Below are positions 1 to 6,374 of a stretch of 64,000 bases of DNA, piece after piece (positions within the stretch are counted from its first letter, which is position 1; every line of letters starts with the position of its first letter). Both the position numbers and the translations under genes were made by a program. Below the pieces are notes generated by a model. The model made no database searches and was not told where the DNA came from. It worked only from the letters and a program-made list of their open reading frames with translations. This DNA is from Oscillospiraceae bacterium (GTDB taxonomy: Bacteria; Bacillota; Clostridia; UBA1381; UBA9506): assembly GCA_015068905.1 (NCBI GenBank), contig SVJQ01000008.1, positions 1-64,000 on the forward strand. Direction: 5' to 3'.

Positions 1-291
1 TTGAAAAGTTATCCTGTCAGGTTTTTAAGACAAAAAGTAATTGATAATTACATAGTAGATTTTTATTGTCATAGTGCAAGGTTGATAGTTGAGCTTGATG
101 GCTCACAGCACTATGAGAAAAAAGATTTATTAAAAGACAAAGTCAGAACAGAGAGAATTGAGAAAAGGAATTTGACGGTTATTAGAATACCCAATAACGA
201 AGTTAATAGAAATTTTGAGGGAGTATGTATATACATAGATAATGCAGTAAAAGAATCCCTCCGTCAGCCTACGGCTGACACCTCCCTTTAG
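1..291 (+). CDS. DUF559 endonuclease-like protein, 5' end cut by the window
   Basis: The visible 96 residues are the core and C-terminus of a DUF559 protein, a small fold related to very-short-patch-repair and restriction endonucleases. The family signature is seen as YIVDFYC (residues 17-23) followed by VELDGSQHYE (30-39). Family members usually have 20-30 more N-terminal residues, so the first base being TTG is probably chance and the true start lies upstream. The last ~12 codons (RQPTADTSL at the end) are encoded by the palindromic repeat at 256-303, so the gene runs into that element. The surrounding DNA is AT-richer than the rest of the window, which fits acquired DNA. The biological role of stand-alone DUF559 proteins is not established. 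Confidence 0.75.
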   Translation: MKSYPVRFLRQKVIDNYIVDFYCHSARLIVELDGSQHYEKKDLLKDKVRTERIEKRNLTVIRIPNNEVNRNFEGVCIYIDNAVKESLRQPTADTSL

Positions 292-303
292 GCAAGGGAG
301 GCT
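256..303. repeat. Palindromic two-hairpin repeat element
   Basis: Two adjacent perfect hairpins are seen. The first has arms GTCAGCC (263-269) and GGCTGAC (273-279) with a 3-nt loop. The second has arms CCTCCCTT (281-288) and AAGGGAGG (294-301) with a 5-nt loop. From memory, near-identical units occur in many copies in gut Clostridia genomes, often next to DUF559 genes; this cannot be confirmed here and only one copy is present in the window. It overlaps the 3' end of the DUF559 gene and could also end its transcript, though it lacks a T-tract. Confidence 0.75.
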
Positions 304-308
304 TAGTT

Positions 309-333
309 GCATCTAAACCTTATGCCTCGCAAT
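309..333 (+). repeat. Direct repeat, left copy
   Basis: A 25-bp sequence beginning GCATCTAAACCTTATG recurs at 897-921 with 23 of 25 positions identical (only the CC at 325-326 differs, TG in the other copy). The pair brackets the hypothetical gene at 377-871. Confidence 0.8.
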
Positions 334-376
334 ATGGATATGTCGAATAATGACGAAAGGAGAAACAAGAAACTCG

Positions 377-871
377 ATGAAAAAGAAAATTCTAATTGTT
401 TTGGCAATTGTTTTACTTTTGTTTTTCTTAATCGGAATTTCAATAAATTATTTATTTACAAAGCTTTTTGAAAATCCTGTTATTGCAAGTTTGCCGAAAT
501 ATGAAAATTCGGATTGTTATTATGGCGAGGGCTTTCAGGATTATACAGATTACGGTAAATATTATTTTTCGGAAAATGATACTATTATCGAACATTTAAA
601 AGAAAATAAATATTTTAAATCAGTAACAGCAAATGATGTAGAAGAAGTAAAAGGTTATTTTGAAAATTTTAAGGGTTGGGTTGAATACGAAGAATATAAG
701 GATAAATACGATTTTACATATGAGTGTGTTGACACATCAGATTACTTTTATATAGAAAATAAAGATACTTGCGAAAAATATAAAAATTATCCAGATAAGT
801 ATGCGGCGTACAATGTTTATTTCTTTGATGTTCAAACAAAAACATTGTATTACATTCACTCTAATATTTAA
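377..871 (+). CDS. Hypothetical membrane-anchored protein
   Basis: A protein of 164 residues that I do not recognise. It starts with MKKK and one hydrophobic segment (about residues 4-25), so it is probably a signal-anchored or exported protein with the body outside the membrane. The rest is very rich in Tyr, Asp, Glu, Lys and Asn with no motif I can name. I chose ATG 377 over the in-frame ATG at 350 because AAAGGAG lies at 356-362 and because the membrane segment then begins directly, although the spacing of 14 nt is long. Base composition is clearly AT-richer than the genes from 982 on, and the gene lies between two 25-bp direct repeats, so it looks like a small acquired cassette. Confidence 0.6.
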   Translation: MKKKILIVLAIVLLLFFLIGISINYLFTKLFENPVIASLPKYENSDCYYGEGFQDYTDYGKYYFSENDTIIEHLKENKYFKSVTANDVEEVKGYFENFKGWVEYEEYKDKYDFTYECVDTSDYFYIENKDTCEKYKNYPDKYAAYNVYFFDVQTKTLYYIHSNI

Positions 872-896
872 CACGAACTTGCTACCAAAAAGATCT

Positions 897-921
897 GCAT
901 CTAAACCTTATGTGTCGCAAT
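897..921 (+). repeat. Direct repeat, right copy
   Basis: Partner of the repeat at 309-333, same orientation, 23/25 identical. It begins 26 nt after the stop codon of the hypothetical gene. Such repeats can arise from target duplication or from recombination that inserted the cassette. Confidence 0.8.
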
Positions 922-981
922 TAATCGGAACTTTAAAAACAATTTTGTGTGATATTAATTTTTGCAGAAAGGAAGGAAAAT

Positions 982-1755
982 ATGCGAGCTTTAATTACGG
1001 GCGCCAGCTCCGGCATTGGTAGGGATATGGCACGGGTGCTCTCTGATATGGGTTATGACCTTGTTTTGGTTGCCCGTCGGGCAGAGAGGCTTGAGGAACT
1101 GAAAAAGACTTTAAAGACCAAGGTTGATATCATCTCGCTTGACTTATCAGAAGCTGAAAATTGCTATGCGCTGCACGCACAGGCAGGGAAGATTGATGTT
1201 TTAATCAACAACGCCGGTTTTGGCTTGTTTGGTGATTTTATAGAAGCTGATTTGGAAGAAGAACTGAAGATGCTCAGGGTCAACAGTCAGGCAATGCATA
1301 TTTTGATGAAGCTGTATCTGCGTGACTTTACTGCCTGTGACAGGGGCTATATTTTAAACGTGGCATCTGCGGCAGGTTTTATGCCGGGCGGACCGCTACT
1401 GAACACTTACTATGCAACCAAGGCTTATATTCTGAACCTGAGCCGTGGGGTGAGCCGTGAACTGAAAAAACACAAAAGTCATGTGGTGGTATCGGCTCTT
1501 TGCCCGGGACCTGTACAGACGGAATTTGAAGCGGTTGCCGGTGTTGACTTTGCGTCGGTTGGTCTTAAAAGTGAAAAAGTGGCACGGTATGCCATAAAAA
1601 AACTGTTTCGCGGCAAAATGGTGATTGTGCCGGGGGTTATTTTTAAAGTAGGCCGTGTGCTTGCTAAACTTTTGCCGGATTCCTGGTTGCTTTCAGCAGC
1701 TTACATCATTCAAGCGCCCAGACGACGGGCTGTGGAGGGGAAAAAACATGAGTAA
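982..1755 (+). CDS. Short-chain dehydrogenase/reductase (SDR)
   Basis: A 257-residue classical SDR, probably an NAD(P)H-dependent oxidoreductase of unknown substrate. Seen: cofactor-binding TGASSGIG (residues 6-13), NNAG (76-79), catalytic Ser128 and the YxxxK pair Tyr142/Lys146. The C-terminal ~60 residues are basic and hydrophobic, as in the DltE/YqjQ-like subgroup of SDRs, which may sit at the membrane. The start at 982 follows AGGAAGG at 970-976. The gene overlaps the next by 8 nt, so the two are probably co-transcribed and translationally coupled. Family assignment is firm; substrate cannot be inferred. Confidence 0.9.
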   Translation: MRALITGASSGIGRDMARVLSDMGYDLVLVARRAERLEELKKTLKTKVDIISLDLSEAENCYALHAQAGKIDVLINNAGFGLFGDFIEADLEEELKMLRVNSQAMHILMKLYLRDFTACDRGYILNVASAAGFMPGGPLLNTYYATKAYILNLSRGVSRELKKHKSHVVVSALCPGPVQTEFEAVAGVDFASVGLKSEKVARYAIKKLFRGKMVIVPGVIFKVGRVLAKLLPDSWLLSAAYIIQAPRRRAVEGKKHE

Positions 1756-2329
1756 AAGAGAAGAATTTATTGAAATTTATCAAAAGAATATTCACAGAGA
1801 GGGCGCGGATAAGCTGTTGGAATATTTGCTGTCTTCTGCCAGCGATTTCTTTACGGCGCCTGCCAGCACCCGCTTTCACGGTTCCTATCCCGGTGGGCTG
1901 GTAGAGCACACCGTCAATGTGTATGAGTGCTTAAAGGACTATTTATCACGCCCCAGAGTGCGCGAAACCTATGGCCTTATGCCAAGTGACGAGACGATTG
2001 CCATTGTGGCGCTTCTCCATGATTTGTGTAAAGTGAATGTATACCGCGAGGGCACCCGTAACGTAAAGGGGCCTGACGGTAAGTGGACAACTGTTCCTAC
2101 CTATGAATTTGACGACGACCTGCCCTACGGCCACGGTGAAAAGTCAGTATATATCATCAGTGGCTTTATGCGCCTGACCCGTGAAGAGGCCTTTGCCATT
2201 CGCTATCATATGGGTTTTTCAGAAGAAGGCAATATCCGCAATGTGGGCAAAAGCTTTGAACTGTATCCCCTTGGCTTTGCCTTAAACACTGCTGATATGG
2301 AGGCAACCTATTTTCTAGAAGGAAAATAA
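1748..2329 (+). CDS. HD-domain hydrolase
   Basis: A 193-residue protein of the HD phosphohydrolase superfamily. Metal ligands are seen at His54 (in VEHTVNV) and His91-Asp92 (in LLHDLCK), with a further His in YHMGF. The layout (FHGSYPGGLVEHT near the start) resembles the HD module of YhaM-type 3'-5' exoribonucleases, but no OB-fold nucleic-acid domain is present, so the substrate is open. ATG 1748 is preceded by GGAGGGG inside the SDR gene, whose end it overlaps by 8 nt. A structured repeat follows almost at once and may serve as the terminator. Confidence 0.85.
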   Translation: MSKREEFIEIYQKNIHREGADKLLEYLLSSASDFFTAPASTRFHGSYPGGLVEHTVNVYECLKDYLSRPRVRETYGLMPSDETIAIVALLHDLCKVNVYREGTRNVKGPDGKWTTVPTYEFDDDLPYGHGEKSVYIISGFMRLTREEAFAIRYHMGFSEEGNIRNVGKSFELYPLGFALNTADMEATYFLEGK

Positions 2330-2330
2330 A

Positions 2331-2556
2331 CAAAAAGGGGATGTAAAAAAAGTCCAGAACGCAAAAAGGCAAGAAAAGCGATAGGTTTAGGTAGGTATTG
2401 AGTCAGATATGAGAGAAAAACGTTGAAAAATTTCATATTATTCAATTTTTTCTGTTTTTAAAGCCTTTTTGCTACGAACAAACTTCACCTCTTGGCGTAC
2501 CTGTGTACGCCGTCGGGCTTCAGTTTGTCCGTTCTGAATCTTTTTTTCCTATCCCC
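2331..2556. repeat. Nested inverted-repeat element (MITE- or REP-like)
   Basis: This non-coding stretch contains nested inverted repeats: GGGGAT (2337-2342) with ATCCCC (2551-2556), CAGAAC (2355-2360) with GTTCTG (2531-2536), and GCAAAAAGGC (2361-2370) with GCCTTTTTGC (2463-2472). Inside the right part is a hairpin within a hairpin: ACAAACT/AGTTTGT enclosing GGCGTAC (2494-2500) and GTACGCC (2505-2511). The core resembles the reverse complement of the hairpin at 31094-31151. No convincing ORF lies here. It may be a small mobile element or a structured 3' end of the upstream transcript. Confidence 0.6.
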
Positions 2557-2560
2557 ACAA

Positions 2561-2597
2561 AAAAAGGAGATGTAAAAAGTTTTTACATCTCCTTTTT
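2561..2597. terminator. Perfect 18-bp palindrome, likely bidirectional terminator
   Basis: The arms 2561-2578 and 2580-2597 are perfect inverted repeats around one base, with A-runs and T-runs at the ends. On the minus strand it lies directly behind the tRNA-Gly gene, with GGAGATGT/ACATCTCC as the core stem and a T-run after it. The same shape would also end plus-strand transcripts from the HD gene. Confidence 0.75.
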
Positions 2598-2601
2598 ATT
2601 T

Positions 2602-2676
2602 TGGAGCGGGAAACGAGATTCGAACTCGCAACGTTCACCTTGGGAAGGTGACGCTCTACCGTTGAGCCATTCCCGC
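2602..2676 (-). tRNA. tRNA-Gly (anticodon CCC)
   Basis: Read on the minus strand, this folds as a complete tRNA: acceptor GCGGGAA/TTCCCGC, D-stem GCTC/GAGC, anticodon stem TCACC/GGTGA around the loop TTCCCAA (anticodon CCC, reading GGG), and a T-arm with TTCGAAT. The 3' CCA is encoded (2602-2604). It follows the glutamate-cysteine ligase-like gene by 57 nt on the same strand and is followed by a strong palindrome. Confidence 0.96.
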
Positions 2677-2732
2677 AAATTGACACAACCACATTGTACC
2701 ACGTTTTGGTGGCAGTGTCAAGAATTAAGCCG

Positions 2733-4067
2733 TTAAATTACATATTCAGGATTTGCGAAATCTGCCATAACCTGTTTCAGGCTTTCGCCCTTTGCCAAAC
2801 GCTCTTTCATGAACTTTGCAGGGCAGGAAAGGTGTTGCGCTCGGTCAAATAAAGGTGCCAGCAGGCGCTCTTCACCCAAGCCGCGTTCTTCTAACTTGTG
2901 GGTTGCAAGTGTTACCAGCTTCATAAGAAGTGCCTTGACAGTTTCTTCCCGGACAGGCAGTGGCTCACCGTTTATGACCATACGGCGGAGTATTTTATTT
3001 CTGCTTGGTGAGTCAGCAATTTCTGCCGGCAGATGTGAGAAAAAGTCCTGCATCAGCGCTTCGGCTTCTGAAAGACCGTGGAAGATGCCCAAATTAAAAG
3101 CAGGTGGTGCAAAAGCAGCACCAACGGGCTGAGCACAGTCACTACGGATTTCCAAAGTGCCACGGCGGGTGATTTCCACATTTTTAAAGGATAAATAGCC
3201 GCCGATGTCAGAAGGAACGCCCTCAACCTCAAAGTAGGTGTCCAGTCGTGTGGGGGTTATAATTTTATACTGGTCGTTGCGATAGGAGAGGAACATAGAT
3301 TTTTTGCAAATCATATCAATAATGTCATCCAAGCTGTTAAATTGCCCACAAACGGGACCGGTGTTATCTGCAAGATAACCAAAGCCGCTGTGTTCCCACA
3401 AATAATCACGGTAGCAAAGAGCATCCTCGTGGGTCGGGCTGTCCTTAAAGGGCAGGGAGTTGGAGAACAAAAGCCCTCTGACAAAGTCCATAGCGGCGAA
3501 TAAGGTCAGCGCACGGGGCAGGGTTGCGGCATCCACATCCAAATGGGTCTGCACAGAAGAAAGCCAGGCGGGAAAGTCAGTGTACCGATGAAAATAACCA
3601 CCGGAAAACTCAGATAAATACTCACGAAGGGTGCAGTAAATGGGATAGTCAACGGGGTAGGTTTCTGCCTTGTGGTGGTGGGGATTGGTGCCCAGACCGC
3701 ACAGAGTGTGACCCCTCTCGGTTAAAAAGTTTTGCACAAGCTGATAAAGCTTATAAAACCTGATGGCGACGGAGAACAGATTTTCGTCCTTTGCCATGGC
3801 AAATTCAAAATTGTTATATGAGTTATCAAAAGAAAGGCTGTCGCCATCTTCGTTTATCAAAAAAACGCTGTTGCCATGAATGTCTGTTCCGTCGGTTTTA
3901 AAACCGTTTTCAAACAAATAGCCAATCAGGCCACGAATCACTTCTTCAGAAACAGAGCCACCGTCTAACGAGAGGAGAGGAAATTCAAGCTCAACGCCGG
4001 TGTACTTGCGGTCTTCCTGAAAAAAACGGGATAAAAATTCTTTTTCGACGAGTTCTCTTGCGTTCAT
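2733..4067 (-). CDS. Glutamate-cysteine ligase-like protein (GCS2-type fold)
   Basis: A 444-residue protein that looks like the carboxylate-amine/glutamate-cysteine ligase superfamily: GVELEFP near the start (24-30), then ITRRGTLEIRSDCAQP in the C-terminal half, matching the acidic metal- and substrate-binding strands of such ligases. The expected reaction is ATP-dependent gamma-glutamyl amide bond formation, but the amino substrate is not certain. ATG 4067 has AGGAGG five bases before it; an upstream in-frame start would add 17 residues with no ribosome binding site. The partner gene just upstream is a cysteine synthase homologue, which supports cysteine or a beta-substituted alanine as co-substrate. 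A hairpin terminator lies between the two genes, so expression may be uneven. Confidence 0.65.
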   Translation of the reverse strand: MNARELVEKEFLSRFFQEDRKYTGVELEFPLLSLDGGSVSEEVIRGLIGYLFENGFKTDGTDIHGNSVFLINEDGDSLSFDNSYNNFEFAMAKDENLFSVAIRFYKLYQLVQNFLTERGHTLCGLGTNPHHHKAETYPVDYPIYCTLREYLSEFSGGYFHRYTDFPAWLSSVQTHLDVDAATLPRALTLFAAMDFVRGLLFSNSLPFKDSPTHEDALCYRDYLWEHSGFGYLADNTGPVCGQFNSLDDIIDMICKKSMFLSYRNDQYKIITPTRLDTYFEVEGVPSDIGGYLSFKNVEITRRGTLEIRSDCAQPVGAAFAPPAFNLGIFHGLSEAEALMQDFFSHLPAEIADSPSRNKILRRMVINGEPLPVREETVKALLMKLVTLATHKLEERGLGEERLLAPLFDRAQHLSCPAKFMKERLAKGESLKQVMADFANPEYVI

Positions 4068-4093
4068 AATACCTCCTGTTGTAAAAGCAAAAA

Positions 4094-4115
4094 CAGGGCA
4101 GAAACTTCTGCCCTG
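4094..4115 (-). terminator. Intergenic hairpin with T-run between the two minus-strand genes
   Basis: CAGGGCAGAA (4094-4103) pairs with TTCTGCCCTG (4106-4115); on the minus strand it is followed by TTTTTGCTTTT. It resembles an intrinsic terminator or attenuator after the cysteine synthase-like gene and 27 nt before the start of the ligase-like gene. Confidence 0.65.
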
Positions 4116-4119
4116 CACA

Positions 4120-5130
4120 TTAGCGAATTACGGAAACGCCCAAAAGCTTAATATCAGCAGTCAGGGCATTTTCACCGCAGGATTGCGGCTTTGCATAATC
4201 AGTTGAAAGATATTTTTTATTGTCATCGGCAAACACGGTGACCACCACAGAGTCATCACCCAAAATGTCCTGCGCCAGCACACAGCCTAAAAAGTTAGCG
4301 CCGGAGGATACACCTACGCCGATGCCTAAGGTTTCAGACAGCAGTCTTGCCATAGAAATGGCGTCGCCGTCATCAACAGAAACGATCTCGTTCATTTCAT
4401 CAAGCTTTAAAATATCGGGAATAAACTCATCTGAAATGCCGTAAATTCTATGTTTGCCCACTTTATAGCCGGTGGAAAGTGTGGGAGAATTAGACGGCTC
4501 TAAAGGGAAGGCACGGCAAGCCGGATTTGCCATTTTAAGGCGCTTGGCAATGCCCATAATGGTGCCGCCGGTACCAACGCCAGCAACCACACCGTCAGCC
4601 ACAAGGCCGCGGGTAGCAAGCTGATTTACAATTTCTTCACCTGTGGTTTTAACGTGGGCTTCCACATTATCTTCATTTGAGAACTGGCAGGGCAGGAAAA
4701 CGCCGCCTTCTTCTGCCAGCTTTTCTGTCATACTGATGGAGCCTAAAAAGCCGCCCTCTTCGTGAGAAACAAGGCGCACGGTGGCACCAAAGCTCTCCAT
4801 TAAGGTGATGCGTTCACGGCTCATCCAATCCGGCATATAAATTTTAACCGGATGCCCCAGATAGCGACCCAGAGCAGAAAAAGAAATACCGGTGTTGCCG
4901 CTGGTGGCTTCTGCAATAGTATCTCCGGGGGAAATGGTGCCGGTTTCATAGGCTTTTTCTAAAATATAAAGTGCTACACGGTCTTTAATGCTGCCCGTTA
5001 AGTTAAAATATTCTGCTTTGGCAAACAGCCGGCGGTTTTTGCCCTTGTAGGAATAAGAAATTTCTAACAAAGGGGTATTGCCGGATAGGGGTCGGATGGC
5101 ATCAAAGCGTTGTTTTAATTCCTGATTCAT
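4120..5130 (-). CDS. Cysteine synthase family PLP enzyme
   Basis: A 336-residue fold-type II PLP enzyme of the cysteine synthase/cystathionine beta-synthase family. Lys49 in SIKDR is the expected Schiff-base lysine; TSGNT (76-80) binds the substrate carboxylate, and GVGTGGT (184-190) holds the PLP phosphate. Such enzymes replace the beta-substituent of O-acetylserine or O-phosphoserine, usually with sulfide. The length is close to the CysK/CysM norm. ATG 5130 follows GGCAGGAAC; an upstream start at 5163 lacks a clear ribosome binding site. A sigma-A type promoter lies 82 nt upstream. It precedes the glutamate-cysteine ligase-like gene, so its cysteine (or another beta-substituted alanine) may feed that ligase. 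Confidence 0.85.
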   Translation of the reverse strand: MNQELKQRFDAIRPLSGNTPLLEISYSYKGKNRRLFAKAEYFNLTGSIKDRVALYILEKAYETGTISPGDTIAEATSGNTGISFSALGRYLGHPVKIYMPDWMSRERITLMESFGATVRLVSHEEGGFLGSISMTEKLAEEGGVFLPCQFSNEDNVEAHVKTTGEEIVNQLATRGLVADGVVAGVGTGGTIMGIAKRLKMANPACRAFPLEPSNSPTLSTGYKVGKHRIYGISDEFIPDILKLDEMNEIVSVDDGDAISMARLLSETLGIGVGVSSGANFLGCVLAQDILGDDSVVVTVFADDNKKYLSTDYAKPQSCGENALTADIKLLGVSVIR

Positions 5131-5211
5131 AAAAGTTCCTGCCTTTAATCCCCGAAGGGTCATTACAATTCTATCTTATGCGATGTGTGCTCTTTTTGAG
5201 TCACTCTTATT

Positions 5212-5240
5212 ATTATAATATGGCAGGAGAAATTTTGCAA
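5212..5240 (-). promoter_or_regulatory. Sigma-A type promoter for the cysteine synthase-like gene
   Basis: On the minus strand TTGCAA (5240-5235), a 17-nt spacer and TATAAT (5217-5212) are seen, in the right place to drive the two-gene unit. Confidence 0.7.
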
Positions 5241-5292
5241 GGATTTTATAGCAGGTTTTCAAAAAAATGAAAGGAATTCAAGGGCATAGTGC

Positions 5293-5321
5293 TTGATAAA
5301 AATGTGGTCTTATTGTATAAT
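5293..5321 (+). promoter_or_regulatory. Sigma-A type promoter for the DUF896 gene
   Basis: TTGATA (5293-5298), 17 nt, TATAAT (5316-5321), about 65 nt before the DUF896 start codon. Confidence 0.75.
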
Positions 5322-5386
5322 TGGTTTTGTGGTAATATACTGCAGGGCAGGAATCATGATTGAAAACAACAAAAAGGGTGAACGTA

Positions 5387-5587
5387 ATGGAAAAGCTTTT
5401 GAAAAGAATTAACGAACTTGCGAAAAAATCAAGAGAGCAAGGCCTTTCGGATAACGAAAAAGCGGAGCAGGCTGCACTCAGACAAGAGTATTTAAAGAAA
5501 TTTCGTCAGGGGATGGAGAATACCCTGAGTAATGTTTATATTATGGATGCACAAGGCAACAAACGAAAAGTTGAGAAGAAAAAATAA
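5387..5587 (+). CDS. DUF896 small protein (YnzC-like)
   Basis: A 66-residue protein of the DUF896 family, which in Bacillus subtilis includes YnzC and whose members are short helical hairpins of uncertain role. Family features are seen: an N-terminal KRINELAKKSREQGLS helix-turn, EQAALRQEYLKKFR in the second helix, and the basic tail. ATG 5387 follows AAGGGTGA; the longer reading from 5360 would add nine residues without homology. A promoter lies upstream at 5293-5321. The SDR gene follows after 36 nt on the same strand and may share the transcript. Confidence 0.88.
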   Translation: MEKLLKRINELAKKSREQGLSDNEKAEQAALRQEYLKKFRQGMENTLSNVYIMDAQGNKRKVEKKK

Positions 5588-5623
5588 AGTTTCAGGCGTT
5601 GGCCGTCATAATGAGGTGATTGT

Positions 5624-6328
5624 ATGAAGGATAAAGTTTGTATTGTAACCGGTGCCGGTGGTGGGATTGGCTCTGCTATTTCTGAGGTGTTGTTTGCCTG
5701 CGGATGCAGGCTTGTTTTAATGGGGCGTAATGAAGAAAAACTCAAAAAAACGGCTGGTGGCAGGGATTGTTTAATTCTCCCCGGGGATATTTGTAATGAT
5801 GAGTACATAAAAGATACTATAGAAAAAACAGTTCAGACCTATGGTGGGATTGATGTTTTAATCAATAATGCCGGTGTGGCGCAGTCAAAACCCTTTGCAG
5901 AAATCTCAATGGAAGAGTTTGACGGGATTATGAATACCAATGCCCGGGCGCCCTTTCTTATGTGTCAAAAGGCGCTGCCGTACCTTGAAAAATCCTCTTG
6001 CGGCACCATTATTAACATTGCCTCGGTTTTAGCCCATAAGGGGTATGCCCTGCAAAGTGTATATGCTGCATCAAAGCACGCCCTGCTTGGGTTCAGCAAG
6101 GCACTTGCCAAGGAATACTATCAAAGGGGCGTAAGGGTTCATGTGATCAGCCCGGGTGCTGTGTTTACCGATATGGTCAAAATCTCCCGCCCCGATTTAA
6201 CGGGAGAGGGAATGCTGCTGCCTGAGGATGTTGCTGAGACGGTTTTATATCTTTTGAAAATGCGTGGTACAGCATCGGTAGCGGATGAAATTCAGCTACA
6301 CAGAGAAACGAAGGAGCCGTTTATGTAA
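5624..6328 (+). CDS. Short-chain dehydrogenase/reductase (FabG-like)
   Basis: A 234-residue classical SDR. Seen: TGAGGGIG (9-16) for the dinucleotide, NNAG (81-84), Ser134, and the YxxxK pair Tyr147/Lys151. It resembles 3-oxoacyl-ACP reductases in sequence but there is no fatty-acid gene nearby, so the substrate is open. It is unlike the SDR at 982 in its C-terminus and is not a recent duplicate. Start ATG 5624 follows GAGGTGAT. A shared hairpin terminator separates it from the convergent beta-glucuronidase gene. Confidence 0.88.
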   Translation: MKDKVCIVTGAGGGIGSAISEVLFACGCRLVLMGRNEEKLKKTAGGRDCLILPGDICNDEYIKDTIEKTVQTYGGIDVLINNAGVAQSKPFAEISMEEFDGIMNTNARAPFLMCQKALPYLEKSSCGTIINIASVLAHKGYALQSVYAASKHALLGFSKALAKEYYQRGVRVHVISPGAVFTDMVKISRPDLTGEGMLLPEDVAETVLYLLKMRGTASVADEIQLHRETKEPFM

Positions 6329-6344
6329 TACGGAGGTTTAGTTG

Positions 6345-6372
6345 AAAAGCGGATGCAGGTGCATCCGCTTTT
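6345..6372. terminator. Bidirectional intrinsic terminator
   Basis: AAAAGCGGATGCA (6345-6357) and TGCATCCGCTTTT (6360-6372) form a perfect 13-bp stem with flanking A- and T-runs. It serves both the SDR gene and the convergent beta-glucuronidase gene. Confidence 0.9.
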
Positions 6373-6374
6373 TC

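Noticed and set aside
309-921. CRISPR-like array from the repeated 25-mer
   Set aside because: Only two copies, 588 nt apart, with a gene between; no cas genes in the window.
2503-2736. 77-residue plus-strand ORF after the HD gene
   Set aside because: It reads through the terminator palindrome and antisense to tRNA-Gly.
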